Origin: Megaustenia siamemsis
Lineage: Eukaryota > Mollusca > Gastropoda > Stylommatophora > Ariophantidae
Reading direction: 5' to 3'
NCBI GenBank assembly: GCA_032433765.1
Contig: JAVIAB010000156.1
Span: forward strand, 85,755,142-85,819,141
Length of the DNA stretch: 64,000 nucleotides
A program made the translations under genes and the position numbers. Below the pieces are notes generated by a model that was given only the letters and a program-made list of their open reading frames with translations, was not told where the DNA came from and made no database searches. Positions 1 to 10,831 of this stretch are shown piece after piece (the first letter of the stretch is position 1; every line of letters begins with the position of its first letter).

Positions 1-255
1 GACGAACATCTGTCACATAAAATACCCGTACTGCTGTAAAAGGAAAGATGTGATTGATTATACGTTTATTTGCGTTGATATCGCTGTCAGTTAGGGTTCA
101 CTTTGTTTGGAGGAGAGAACATCACGTGAGCAGTGTCGGGAGAGGTCTTGCCAATGTAGATGTACAACTAGAGCATATGGAGATGTTAACATGACATGGG
201 AGCTGAAGTTTAACTTCTACAACATCTGACTCAATGCAGTCTAGAGTTATGTAAT
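1..255. other. Non-repetitive sequence, no gene seen
   Basis: I see no coding region, RNA gene or repeat here. It leads into a degenerate minisatellite. Confidence 0.6.
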
Positions 256-495
256 ACACGGTAAACACTTAGCCAGGTACACACAGTTAACATGTAAACA
301 TTTAGCCAGGTAACACACAGTTAACATGTACACATTTAGCCAGGTAACACACGGTAAAAATGTAAACACTTAGGCAGGTAACACACGGTAAACATGTAAA
401 CACTTAGGCAGGTAACACACGGTAAACATGTAAACACTTCGCCAGGTAACACTCAGAAAACATGTACAAATGTAGCCAGGTAACACACAGGTAAT
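256..495. repeat. Degenerate 34-bp minisatellite
   Basis: About seven diverged copies of a unit near 34 bp with the core GGTAACACACGGTAAACATG. Copies differ by point changes and small gaps, so the array looks old. No coding frame is maintained. Confidence 0.85.
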
Positions 496-719
496 ACTAG
501 CAACGTAGCAACATGAGCTCAATCAACTGCGATATCAACAGCGTCTATGTATGGTTCACATCTCTGGCCAAACCCAAAGCCATACAAATAGACACCGATG
601 AAATCATGCACGTTGGATAACTCATAGAAACGGGCGCAAGCAAGAATTGGAAAACAGCATCAAGAAATCAATGGTGAAATATGATGTTGACAATGTTGAT
701 ATAAACATTTGTAAACAGA
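496..719. other. Non-repetitive spacer
   Basis: Short AT-rich stretch between the 34-bp array and the SINE-like element. I see nothing coding in it. Confidence 0.5.
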
Positions 720-975
720 AGTAAATTACACCCGTCACGCCAATTGGCGGCGTATAGGGAATATGGTGTTAGTGACCATAAATTTTATATACCTTCGGCA
801 CATGATTTTTGGGGTAATGTGGTCGGTATTACGCCCGTGCCGCTTTACTTTCGCAGATAGAAAATCCGGTAGCCATTAAAGGCTGGGTGAACCTGAAAGC
901 CGTCGGTGAGGATCGAACCCGACCTTTTGTCATTTGTAGTCCAGTTCACTAACCAGTGAGCTAACGCGACTCCCC
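720..975 (-). mobile_element. Candidate tRNA-derived SINE, reading leftward
   Basis: On the minus strand from position 975 there is a tRNA-like head. It has an A-box-like TAGCTCACTGG (953-963) and a B-box GGTTCGATCC (910-919), with about 44 bases between their starts, as in RNA polymerase III internal promoters of tRNA genes. The sequence continues well past a tRNA length into a body that ends vaguely near 720 and contains the palindrome CGCCAATTGGCG (738-749). A tRNA head on a longer body is the usual SINE layout. The 3' end, any tail and a target duplication are not clear. It could also be a decayed tRNA gene next to unrelated sequence. Confidence 0.55.
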
Positions 976-1036
976 TCGATATTAGCACATAATTTATAAT
1001 TAGTCTCGTTTTGCCTCTGTCTTACATCGCTTGATT

Positions 1037-1965
1037 GTCTGCATATTGTACTGTCCCTAGCTCACAGATTGTACTGTCCCTCGTTCACAGATTGTACTGT
1101 CCCTCGTTCACAGATTGTACTGTCCCTCGCTCACAGATTGTACTGTCCCTCGTTCACAGATTGTACTGTCCCTCGCTCACAGATTGTACTGTCCCTCGCT
1201 CACAGATTGTACTGTCCCTCGCTCACAGATTGTACTGTCCCTCGCTCACAGATTGTACTGTCCCTCGCTCACAGATTGTACTGTCCCTCGCTCACAGATT
1301 GTACTGTCCCTCGCTCACAGATTGTACTGTCCCTCGCTCACAGATTGTACTGTCCCTCGCTCACAGATTGTACTGTCCCTCGCTCACAGATTGTACTGTC
1401 CCTCGCTCACAGATTGTACTGTCCCTCGCTCACAGATTGTACTGTCCCTAGCTCACAGATTGTACTGTCCCTAGCTCACAGATTGTACTGTCCCTCGCTC
1501 ACAGATTGTACTGTCCCTAGCTCACAGATTGTACTGTCCCTCGCTCACAGATTGTACTGTCCCTAGCTCACAGATTGTACTGTCCCTAGCTCACAGATTG
1601 TACTGTCCCTAGCTCACAGATTGTACTGTCCCTAGCTCACAGATTGTACTGTCCCTCGCTCACAGATTGTACTGTCCCTAGCTCACAGATTGTATTGTCC
1701 CTCGCTCACAGATTGTACTGTCCCTCGTTCACAGATTGTACTGTCCCTCGTTCACAGATTGTACTGTCTCTCGTTCACAGATTGTATTGTCCCTCGCTCA
1801 CAGATTGTACTGTCCCTCGCTCACAGATTGTACTGTCCCTCGTTCACAGATTGTACTGTCCCTCGCTCACAGATTGTACTGTACATCACTCACAAATTGT
1901 ACTGTCCCTCGCTCACAAATTGTACTGTCTCTCGTTCACAGATTGTATTGTCCATCGCTCACTCA
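1037..1965. repeat. 23-bp minisatellite, about 40 copies
   Basis: Tandem array with core ATTGTACTGTCCCTCGCTCA. Main variants are CTCGC, CTAGC and CTCGT at one position; the right end is more diverged. Because 23 is not a multiple of three and the unit has no stop, all three plus frames are open, giving false reading frames up to 165 codons. Confidence 0.97.
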
Positions 1966-2784
1966 ATCTGTTCTAACATTCTGTAAATGTTTCATGAAAT
2001 GAAGATCCTCAGATTCAGTGTCTGTGTGTTTGTGGTCCACGAATGGGACAACGTGAAGGTCTTGGAATAGGAGAGATAGATCAGTTGTGATATCGACACG
2101 AAGGTACTCTCCAGTCAAACTCGCTAAACGAAAGTGCCTACTTCATGTGAGCACTTAGCAGTCAGTGACAGTACCCATCTCAGCACCTTGAGCAATCACA
2201 TTTCCCCTGTAATCTGAAGTGATCATGTTGGAACTATTCCGTGTTCCCAATAAACTAATGAGACAGCCGGAATGTTGCTTGTGCCTGTTTGTGTCTCATT
2301 AACGACAACACGGCCAGCCTATTCGACACTTACATTTGTTGCTATCACAATATTATTTGTTGAAGTTGATGTACTGACTAGGTTCATAACGGCGCCTCCT
2401 TGTTGGACTTCGGTACGCGCTGACTGCACTGGTATGACGTCTGATTGGCACGATGAACCAACTGCCCCATGGTAGTCGCGGGGTGACGCGAGTAATGGAA
2501 ATGTGATAATGGGCTAGTCTCTAACGTGGCGATGCCACGCCCTCTCTCCAGGAGGAAACACACGTGTGTGTGTTTTGTTTGTTTGTTCCTGCTGAATGCC
2601 TATTGAGCCGAAACGTCGTTTAATCTGTGTCGTCCACTAATCACGTAAAGCTTCTAACATACCATTTTTTCTATTTTTAATTTTTCCCTCCCTCCAGGCA
2701 GGTTCAGACCCCAGCTACAATGTTGCATGGGCAAAATGTCTACGGTCTATGTGACGTAAAGGTCAAGGTCTTCATGATTTAATA
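1966..2784. other. Non-repetitive sequence, no gene supported
   Basis: About 0.8 kb without a convincing gene. A 67-codon open frame at 2272-2475 has no recognisable motif or start context and is probably chance. A short GT-rich run and a GTTT run lie near 2562-2588. Confidence 0.5.
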
Positions 2785-4050
2785 GCCACGGTAGCCCTGA
2801 TGTAAAAGCCACGGTATACATGATGTAAGAGCTATGGTATTCATCAAGTAATAACCATGGTATACATGAAGTAATAAAAATGGTATTCATGACGTAATAA
2901 TCATGGCAGTCATGAAGTAATAACCACGGCAGTCATGATGTAATAACCATGGTAGTCATGATGTAATAACCAAGGTAGTCATTACGCAATAACCATGGTA
3001 GTCATGACGTAATAACCATGGCAGTCATGATGTAATAACCATGGTAGTCATGAAGTAATAACCATGGTAGTCATCACATAATAGCCATGGTAGTTATGAT
3101 GTAATAACCATGGTAGTCATGATGTAAAAATACGGTAGTCATGAAGTAATAACCATGGTAGTCATGAAGTAATAACCATGGTAGTCATGAAGTAATAACC
3201 ATGGTAGTCATGAAGTAATAACCATTGTAGTCATGAAGTAATAACCATGGTAGTCATGACGTAATAACCATGGTAGTCATGAAGTAATAACCATGGTAGT
3301 CATGAAGTAATAACCATGATAGTCATGATGTAATAACCATGGTAGTCATGATGTAATAACCATGGTAGTCATTATGTAATAACCATGATAGTCATGAAGT
3401 AATAACCATGGTAGTCATGAAGTAATAACCATGGTAGTCATGACGTAATAACCATGGTAATCATGAAGTAATAACCATGGTAGTTATGATATAATAACCA
3501 TGGTAGTCATGAAGTAATAACCATGGTAGTCATGCAGTAATAACCATGATAGTCATGATGTAATAACCATTGTAGTCATGAAGTAATAACCATGATAGTC
3601 ATGATGTAATAACCATGGTAGTCATGAAGTAATAACCATGGTAGTCATTATGTAATAACCATGGTAGTCATGAAGTAATAACCATGATAGTCATGAAGTA
3701 ATAACCATGGTAGTCATGAAGTAATAACCATGATAGTCATGATGTAATAACCATGGTAGTCATGAAGTAATAACCATGGTAGTCATGAAGTAATAACCAT
3801 GATAGTCATGATGTAATAACCATGGTAGTCATGATGTAATAACCATGGTAGTCATGAAGTAATAACCATGGTAGTCATGATGTAATAACCATGGTAGTCA
3901 TGAAGTAATAACCATGGTAGTCATGATGTAATAACCATGGTAGTCATGAAGTAATAACCATGATAGTCATGATGTAATAACCATGGTAGTCATGAAGTAA
4001 TAACCATGATAGTCATGATGTAATAACCATGGTAATCATGACATAATATC
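2785..4050. repeat. 23-bp minisatellite, about 55 copies
   Basis: Core GTAGTCATGAAGTAATAACC followed by ATG. The variable base (AAGTAA, ATGTAA, ACGTAA) and ATGGTAG versus ATGATAG alternate in runs, which suggests local block duplication. It differs in sequence from the 23-bp arrays at 1.0 and 37 kb. Stops occur in every frame. Confidence 0.96.
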
Positions 4051-4300
4051 CACGGTCTTCCTCCTGAAGATAAAAGATTAAGATTCTGCAGGTTCGCTCT
4101 GACATCACCTGTACTACCTGTATTATTAGCCAGGTAAACACTGCGATAACACTGTACAAACATGAACTACTGCTGAACATCAAACTTCACTATCAAGATA
4201 TGTTTCTATCAACATAAATACAGCTACAATCTGTCGACGGTTAAGCCAACTCAAATCGCTAGGTAAAGACAAATTATTGTCATTATATAATCACACAGGT
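4051..4300. other. Spacer between minisatellite and LINE copy
   Basis: Unique AT-rich sequence ending at the left target duplication of the LINE copy. No feature seen. Confidence 0.5.
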
Positions 4301-4908
4301 GTATCGTAAAATACACCAATACAAAAGTTGTGGAAATCAAAACTCATCAGCACAAACACAAAACTTAGGCTATTCAAATCAAATGTACTATCAACCCTTA
4401 CGTATGCGTGTGAAAGCTGGAAAACAACAAGAGATATAGAAACAAAGTTGAACGCATTTGAAAATAAATGTCTAAGGAAAATACTTGGTATAGAATGGAA
4501 CGAATTCAAAACAAACGAGGAAATTAGAGAAATCGCCAATCAACCACTAATATCTTCAGTAATAAAGAAAAGACGATGGTCATACGTTGGACATGTGATG
4601 AGAAGAGATAATAACCGAATAGCAAAGCAAGCCCTCATATAGGAAACAACAGGTAAGAGAAAAAGAGGAAGACCCAGGGAGACACTGAGAAGAACATTGA
4701 TGAGAGAGGCAAGAGCAGCAGGAATCGGCTCCCTCAATGAGATAGAACTGCTTGCACAGAACAGAGACAGATGGCGAGATTTGATAAAATATCTTTAAAA
4801 GAAAATTGTTAGAACAAAAATTCATATAGGAGAAGGTGTATCTTGGTCTACGCCCTATGGGCCGGTTACGACTCGAAATGTCAATAGGTATCGTAAAATA
4901 AATACAAA
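4301..4908 (+). mobile_element. 5'-truncated LINE copy with target-site duplication
   Basis: The body (about 4323-4887) is nearly identical to the 3' part of the LINE at 6516-8102, from the end of the reverse transcriptase region to the 3' UTR. It is flanked by a direct repeat starting GTATCGTAAAATA, at 4301-4313 and 4888-4900. The match continues as AATACAAA on both sides if a 4-base CACC difference is allowed. Truncated 5' end, intact 3' end and target duplication are what target-primed reverse transcription leaves. The 3' end is only CAATAG, whereas the sister copy has a GATA-type tail. Confidence 0.9.
4328..4798 (+). pseudogene. LINE ORF2 C-terminal fragment with a nonsense codon
   Basis: Encodes the last part of the same protein as 6502-8001. 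It begins at the codons for WKSKLIS, lacks the catalytic reverse transcriptase motifs, and includes the basic C-terminal KRKRGRPRETLRRT segment. The frame matches the intact copy until 4640-4642, where TAG replaces the TGG tryptophan codon; downstream homology continues to the same terminal stop near 4798. There are only a few other differences, so the insertion looks fairly young. It cannot encode an active enzyme. Confidence 0.88.
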
Positions 4909-5184
4909 TATATTTTGAATAAATGTGCTACTTAGGTAAATGTTTTTCTTTAAATAAGGTAGGATTGCTCATCTTTAACTGTCACTCTAGAGAGGAAACT
5001 GATTGGTTTTTGGTTTTTTACTGAGGACAACAAATAGTTGCTTCACTTCGTCAATTTGGAAGCTCTTTATTTTCGGATAAATGGCAGGTTGAGCCAAATG
5101 TAGACAGGGGAGGTCCTCAATTTGTCCGTTTACTAAGAGAAGTAATAGCGGTCTTCAAGTCAAACGCAAATTTAAACAAGTAAG
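4909..5184. other. Spacer, no gene seen
   Basis: Unique sequence between the LINE copy and the next array. Nothing recognisable. Confidence 0.5.
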
Positions 5185-6155
5185 TATTACAGCAAATACT
5201 GAAGTATGTTAAATATTAATGAAATATGTTAAATGTTTATGAAATAATGAAATATGTTAAATGTTAAAGAAAATACTGAAATATGTTAAATGTTAATGAA
5301 ATAATGAAATATGTTAAATGTTAAAGTAAATACTGAAATATGTTAAATGTTAAAGTAAATACTGAAATATGTTAAATATTAATGAAAATAGTGAAATATG
5401 TTAAATGTTAATGAAAATACTGAAATATGTTAAATATTAATGAAATACTGAAATATGTTAAATGTTAAAGAAAATACTGAAATATGTTAAATATTAATGA
5501 AATAATGAAATATGTTAAATGTTAAAGAAAATACTGAAATATGTTAAATGTTAAAGAAAATACTGAAATATGTTAAATGTTAAAGAAAATACTGAAATAT
5601 GTTAAATGTTAAAGTAAATACTCAAATATGTTAAATGTTAAAGTAAATACTGAAATATGTTAAATATTAATGAAATAATGAAATATGTTAAATGTTAAAG
5701 TAAATACTGAAATATGTTAAATGTTAATGAAAATACTGAAATATGTTAAATGTTAAAGAAATAATGAAATATGTTAAATGTTAAAGTAAATACTGAAATA
5801 TGTTAAATGTTAAAGTAAATACTGAAATATGTTAAATGTTAAAGAAAATACTGAAATATGTTAAATGTTAATGAAATATGTTAAATGTTAAAGTAAATAC
5901 TGAAATATGTTAAATGTTAAAGTAAATACTGAAATATGTTAAATGTTAAAGTAAATACTGAAATATGTTAAATGTTAAAGTAAATACTGAAATATGTTAA
6001 ATGTTAAAGTAAATACTGAAATATGTTAAATGTTAAAGTAAATACTGAAATATGTTAAATGTTAAAGTAAATACTGAAATATGTTAAATGTTAATGTAAA
6101 TACTGAAATATGTTAAATGTTAAAGTAAATACTGAAATATGTTAAATGTTAAATA
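5185..6155. repeat. 29-bp AT-rich minisatellite
   Basis: About 35 units of roughly 29 bp with core GAAATATGTTAAATGTTAAA, mixed with shorter units that lack part of the AAATACT segment. The short and long forms alternate on the left; the right half (from about 5880) is nearly uniform 29-bp units, a sign of recent homogenisation there. Confidence 0.95.
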
Positions 6156-6204
6156 GAATGATAACTTTTGTTGAGCAATATTGCACTCTTAAAATAAAAT
6201 GTAT

Positions 6205-6515
6205 TTAAGTATCTTTAGTGACATTTATTTAAGTAGCATTTGTGACATTTTATTTGTGGCATGTATTTAAGTAGCATTTGTGACATTTTATTTGTGGCAT
6301 GTATTTAAGTAGCATTTGTGACATTTTATTTGTGGCATGTATTTAAGTAGCATTTGTGACATTTTATTTGTGGCATGTATTTGTGGCATGTATTTAAGTA
6401 GCATTTGTGACATTTTATTTGTGGCATGTATTTAAGTAGCATTTGTGACATTTTATTTGTGGCATGTATTTAAGTAGCATTTGTGACATTTTATTTGTGG
6501 CATGTATTTAAGTAG
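6205..6515. repeat. 38-bp minisatellite, left part
   Basis: Unit of about 38 bp with core ATTTAAGTAGCATTTGTGAC. One unit carries an extra GGCATGTATTTGT. The array is cut at 6515 by a LINE and resumes at 8103 with the same unit, so both parts were one array before insertion. Confidence 0.95.
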
Positions 6516-8001
6516 TGTTGAAATAGAAACCACCTTAAAGCTAATGACCAATAACAAGGCTGCTGGAGAGGATAAGTTAACAGCTGAGATCCTCAAGGCA
6601 ATTGATAGCCATAATTTAATACATCTCCAAAAAATGTTCAACATCATTTGGAAAACAGAGAAGACGCCTCATAAATGGAAAAAAGGAATCATTGTTAAGA
6701 TCCCAAAAAAGGGCAATCTTAGAGATTGTAACAATTGGAGAGGCGTGACACTTTTGTCAGTTGCCTCAAAATTATTCTGTAAAATCATCCTAAATAGAAT
6801 AAAGGATTCAATAGATACAGTAATGCGTGAAGAACAGGCTGGGTTTAGAAAAGGGAGAAGCTGTCTTGACCACATTTTCACTCTACGACTTATATTGGAG
6901 GAACACATTGAAAAGCAAAAACCTTTTGTACTTAACTTCATCGACTTCAAAAAAGCATTTGATAGTATTCATAGAGATTCTTTGTGGAAAATTCTGAAGC
7001 AATATGGCTTACCATCAAAAATCATAAATATTATCAAAGACATGTATGATGGTTACACATGTGCAGTTCGAACAGAGGAAGGACTGAGCGAATGTTTCCC
7101 AATAGAAACTGGGGTTAAACAAGGATGTATTTTATCGCCCTTGTTATTTGGAATTGTTATGGACTTCATAATGAAGAAATGCTGCACTGGTAATAAAGGC
7201 ATCGAATGGATACAAGGAGACCATTTGGAGGACCTGGACTTTGCTGATGACATAGTTCTCATCAGCAATCAGATAAAAACGATGCAGGAAAACACAAATG
7301 AACTATCATCAATAGCCAGCAAAATTGGGCTTGAGGTCAATCATGAAAAGACTAAAGTCATGAAAAGTTTAATTCCAACAAGTGACAAAATATACATGGA
7401 AAACAAACCAGTAGAAGAGATCGATCACTTCATCTATCTTGGAAGTCACATTGATCGAGAAGGGGATACGAGCAAAGAAATTAGAATCAGACTGGCTAAA
7501 GCAGCAATGTCTTTCAGAAGCCTTGAAAAGTTGTGGAAATCAAAACTCATTAGCACAAACACAAAACTTAGGCTATTCAAATCAAATGTACTATCAACCC
7601 TTACGTATGCGTGTGAAAGCTGGAAAACAACAAGAGATATAGAAACAAAGTTGAACGCATTCGAAAATAAATGTCTAAGGAAAATACTTGGTATAGAATG
7701 GAACGAATTCAAAACAAACGAGGAAATTAGAGAAATCGCCAATCAACCACTAATATCTTCAGTAATAAAGAAAAGACGATGGTCATACGTTGGACATGTG
7801 ATGAGAAGAGATAATAATCGAATAGCAAAGCAAGCCCTCATATGGGAAACAACAGGTAAAAGAAAAAGAGGAAGACCCAGGGAGACACTGAGAAGAACAT
7901 TGATGAGAGAGGCAAGAGCAGCAGGAATCGGCTCCCTCAATGAGATAGAACTGCTTGCACAGAACAGAGACAGATGGCGAGATTTGATAAAATATCTTTA
8001 A
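6502..8001 (+). CDS. LINE reverse transcriptase ORF (partial ORF2), 499 codons
   Basis: RNA-directed DNA polymerase of a non-LTR retrotransposon, which copies element RNA at a nicked chromosomal target. Motifs in order are NWRGVTLLS (78-86), QAGFRKGRS (112-120), FIDFKKAFD (146-154, catalytic Asp 148), VKQGCILSPLLF (205-216) and FADD (247-250, the two catalytic Asp). A C-terminal basic KRKRGRPRE segment follows. All three catalytic aspartates are present and the frame has no break. The first five codons come from the host array, not from the element, so the ATG at 6502 is an accident of insertion and the natural start is lost. Without the endonuclease it could act only in trans, if it is expressed at all. 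The copy at 4328-4798 matches its C-terminal part. Confidence 0.9.
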   Translation: MYLSSVEIETTLKLMTNNKAAGEDKLTAEILKAIDSHNLIHLQKMFNIIWKTEKTPHKWKKGIIVKIPKKGNLRDCNNWRGVTLLSVASKLFCKIILNRIKDSIDTVMREEQAGFRKGRSCLDHIFTLRLILEEHIEKQKPFVLNFIDFKKAFDSIHRDSLWKILKQYGLPSKIINIIKDMYDGYTCAVRTEEGLSECFPIETGVKQGCILSPLLFGIVMDFIMKKCCTGNKGIEWIQGDHLEDLDFADDIVLISNQIKTMQENTNELSSIASKIGLEVNHEKTKVMKSLIPTSDKIYMENKPVEEIDHFIYLGSHIDREGDTSKEIRIRLAKAAMSFRSLEKLWKSKLISTNTKLRLFKSNVLSTLTYACESWKTTRDIETKLNAFENKCLRKILGIEWNEFKTNEEIREIANQPLISSVIKKRRWSYVGHVMRRDNNRIAKQALIWETTGKRKRGRPRETLRRTLMREARAAGIGSLNEIELLAQNRDRWRDLIKYL

Positions 8002-8102
8002 AAGAAAACTGCTAGAACAAAAATTCATATAGGTGAAGGTGTATCTTGGTCTACGCCCTATGGGCCGGTTACGGCTCGAAAGGTCAATAGATAGATAGAT
8101 AG
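6516..8102 (+). mobile_element. LINE retrotransposon, 5'-truncated, inserted in the 38-bp array
   Basis: A 1.59-kb non-LTR element flanked by the 10-bp direct repeat ATTTAAGTAG (6506-6515 and 8103-8112), which is part of the surrounding array unit. It contains the reverse transcriptase reading frame, a short 3' UTR and a tail of repeated GATA units. The endonuclease domain expected upstream is missing, so this is a 5' truncation. A 3' end made of a short simple repeat rather than poly(A) is known for several LINE clades; I do not assign the clade. Confidence 0.93.
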
Positions 8103-8320
8103 ATTTAAGTAGCATTTGTGACATTTTATTTGTGGCATGTATTTAAGTAGCTTTTGTGACATTTTATTTGTGGCATGTATTTAAGTAGCATTTGTGACAT
8201 TTTATTTGTGGCATGTATTTAAGTAGCATTTGTGACATTTTATTTGTGGCATGTATTTAAGTAGCATTTGTGACATTTTATTTGTGACATTCTATTTGTG
8301 ACATTCTATTTGTGGCATGT
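8103..8320. repeat. 38-bp minisatellite, right part
   Basis: Continuation of the array interrupted at 6515, about five units, ending in shortened TGACATTCTATT pieces. The first bases are the right copy of the LINE target duplication. Confidence 0.94.
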
Positions 8321-8414
8321 GCATTCTTTAAAATCTAAGATGTATGATAATGTTTTTGCACTTAAGAATTTTTACTGACCGAACTTTCCAAATATGACAG
8401 TTTTATTTTGAGCA

Positions 8415-8742
8415 ATGGATCGATCGACAGCATCTTGATCAATACACAGATCTTGATGTCGATCGACAGCATCTTGATCAATACACAGATCTTGATGTCG
8501 ATCGACAACATCTTGATCAATACACAGATCTTGATGTCGATCGACAGCATCTTGATCAATACACAGATCTTGATGTCGATCGACAACATCTTGATCAATA
8601 CACAGATCTTGATGTCGATCGACAACATCTTGATCAATACACAGATCTTGATGTCGATCGACAGCATCTTGATCAATACACAGATCTTGATGTCGATCGA
8701 CAACATCTTGATCAATACACAGATCTTGATGTCGATCGACAG
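8415..8742. repeat. 39-bp minisatellite, about 8.4 copies
   Basis: Unit of 39 bp with core GATCGACAGCATCTTGATCA. Only one position (CAGC or CAAC) varies much, so it is young. Being 13 codons long it is open in frame on both strands (MSIDSILINTQIL on plus), but nothing suggests translation. Its right end abuts the LINE fragment at 8745. Confidence 0.96.
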
Positions 8743-8744
8743 CT

Positions 8745-9568
8745 ACCTCACCTTATCTCTCAGACTGTTTCCTGCCATTCGTCTAACACATTTCGTCTCT
8801 GTAGAGGTTATTTTTCTTATTGTTCTTGCATCTAGTGTCCAGGTCTGGCATTGGTAGCACAACGTTGGGATGAAGATTGTATTGTAGAGTGCTCGTTTTG
8901 CCTCCAGAGTTATTTCCTTGTTGGACAATAGTGGTGATAACTGTCCAATGATTTGACAAGCTTTGTTACATCTTGATTCTATCTTTGCTGTTTGAGAATT
9001 ATCGTTTGTCATTAGACTTCCTAGGTATTTGAATTCCTCTACTTGTTTTAATTGTCTGCCTTCTATAGTTATGTTGATGTTCTGTTTATTTTTGGCGACA
9101 TTCATGACTTCTGTTTTGTTGATGTTGATTTTCATGTTGTATTTTGTGCCTGAGATGTTGAGTTTGTTTAAGTGTTCTTGTAGGTCTTCTATTGTTTCAT
9201 GTATTAGTGCCTGGTCGTCTGCAAATAAAAGCTCGTTGATCTCCTCTGTCTCTGATGGGTTGGCTAGCTTGCATATATAGTCCATGTCTGTAATAAACAG
9301 TAGGGGGGATAGTTCGCACCCCTGTCTTACACTTGATCTAACTTCGAAGTGGTCTGTGTAGCCTGCTGCTGTTCTGACCCTGCAGCTGCTGTTGATGTAG
9401 AGACTTTTAATAAGGTTGGTTAGATGTTGGCTTACTCCGTATGTTGTTAGTATCTCCCATAGCTGTTCTCTGTTTACTCTGTCGAATGCTTTTTCCTGGT
9501 CAATGAAGGCTATGCATAAGTTTTGATTGTGTTCTATTGTTTTTTCTGAAAGCTGTTGATATAAGTAT
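8745..9568 (-). pseudogene. LINE reverse transcriptase fragment (second family, copy A)
   Basis: Reads leftward. Motifs are FIDQEKAFDRVNREQLW (motif A with its Asp), VRQGCELSPLLF, LLFADDQALI (FADD catalytic pair) and FKYLGSLM, then a C-terminal TLCYQCQTWTL and KCVRRMAGNSLRDK stretch. The frame is open across this whole piece. The 5' part stops at the 19-bp array near 9557 and the 3' part stops at the 39-bp array, so endonuclease, N-terminal fingers and C-terminus are missing. A second copy lies at 43150-44880 on the plus strand and continues further 3'. This copy carries the NINITIEGRQLKQ segment once, the reference for the expansion seen in the other copy. Confidence 0.9.
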
Positions 9569-9706
9569 ATAGCTGAGATATAAGTATATAGCTGAGATAT
9601 AAGTATATAGCTGAGATATAAGTATATAGCTGAGATATAAGTATATAGCTGAGATATAAGTATATAGCTGAGATATAAGTATATAGCTGAGATATGAGTG
9701 TGTAGC
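9557..9706. repeat. 19-bp minisatellite, about 7.5 copies
   Basis: Unit TATAGCTGAGATATAAGTA, almost perfect copies. On the minus strand it lies directly upstream of the LINE fragment. The last unit merges into LINE codons reading AIYLYQQLSEK, so the unit may be a duplicated piece of LINE coding sequence. Confidence 0.94.
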
Positions 9707-10830
9707 TGGATATAAATAATTATGTCAACTGAAAGCATACTGTTCATGTGAAAGAGACATTTTAAAAAATATAAAACACCATTTACCATCATGAAACCAG
9801 ATTTACAACAAAAAAAAAGATAATATAAAACCATTTATCATGAAAACAGATTTACAAAGGACAGATAATGTACAACAATTTATGATGAAAACAGAAAGCA
9901 AGATATTATAGAAACAGGTTGCTGTGACATAACCGGCAAAAGAGGACAGAAGCAGACACGATAGGAGAACAGACGGCGTTTGTGACTTACATCAATGACT
10001 GGAGCATCTTGACTTGGGGGCTTGACTGACACGTGACCTGACTTGACAGTTAGTACAATTCTTGATTTATTGGCATTGTGGAGGCCAAGGTCATGTCCTT
10101 GACACCGTGGGCGTGCGAGTCCCGTCCTGTGAACATACCTCTCCCCCCTGAAATAATCCGCTGATCTATCGTCTCAGAAGTTTCCCTCCATGAAAATATT
10201 CATGTATTTGTCTCATGAAAGTCACACCGGAGGCGCCGGGTAGTTGGAATCTCTACCGCAAGACGGCACAACAGTTTCTACAAATGTAAATTGTTCAATT
10301 TTGGTGCCCGCCCTTCCTTAGTCTGTACAAGTCTTGTTTCCAACTAACGCTACGTGTGTCTGGGTGGGTAGCACAGACAACAACATGGCAGCCATAATGT
10401 GTGAGCTGTTCCATGTAACAATCTACTCACCACAACCCAGCTGTCATGTTATCCCGTCTAGAACAGCCGTGTTGATGCTGCTGTTGAGCAGCACGTCATG
10501 TCCACTTTATCAAAACCTTCAGAAAACATAAATGATAGCGCAGATAACAATCTATAAATAGATCGGCGACGCCGCTGTCAGAACCATAATCAAAGCGCGC
10601 GACCTGGTACCCGGCTTCTGCTCAAATCTGGATTTCCTTGGGGGGCCCCCGTGATGTGGGAAGACAATACACTTTAGAGGAATGTCTCTCATGAGACGGT
10701 ATCTAATTACCAGCACAAATAGAAGACAGTTATGGAGATCTCAGACATTACAATCATAACAAATGAGCAAATGTAATGAGTTGTTCCGACATGACGAGAG
10801 TAGAAGTCTGAGAGAGGAAACATGTTGGAG
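9707..10830. other. Non-repetitive sequence, no gene supported
   Basis: About 1.1 kb. A 65-codon open frame at 10334-10531 shows no family signature. An A-run lies near 9810. I see no RNA gene. Confidence 0.5.
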
Positions 10831-10831
10831 A

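Noticed and set aside
2272..2475. A 67-codon frame
   Set aside because: Starts with a hydrophobic stretch that could mimic a signal peptide, but nothing else supports a gene.
8415..8742. Idea that the 39-bp array at the 3' edge of LINE copy A is also LINE-derived
   Set aside because: The unit does not align convincingly with the LINE continuation seen in copy B at 44.5 kb.
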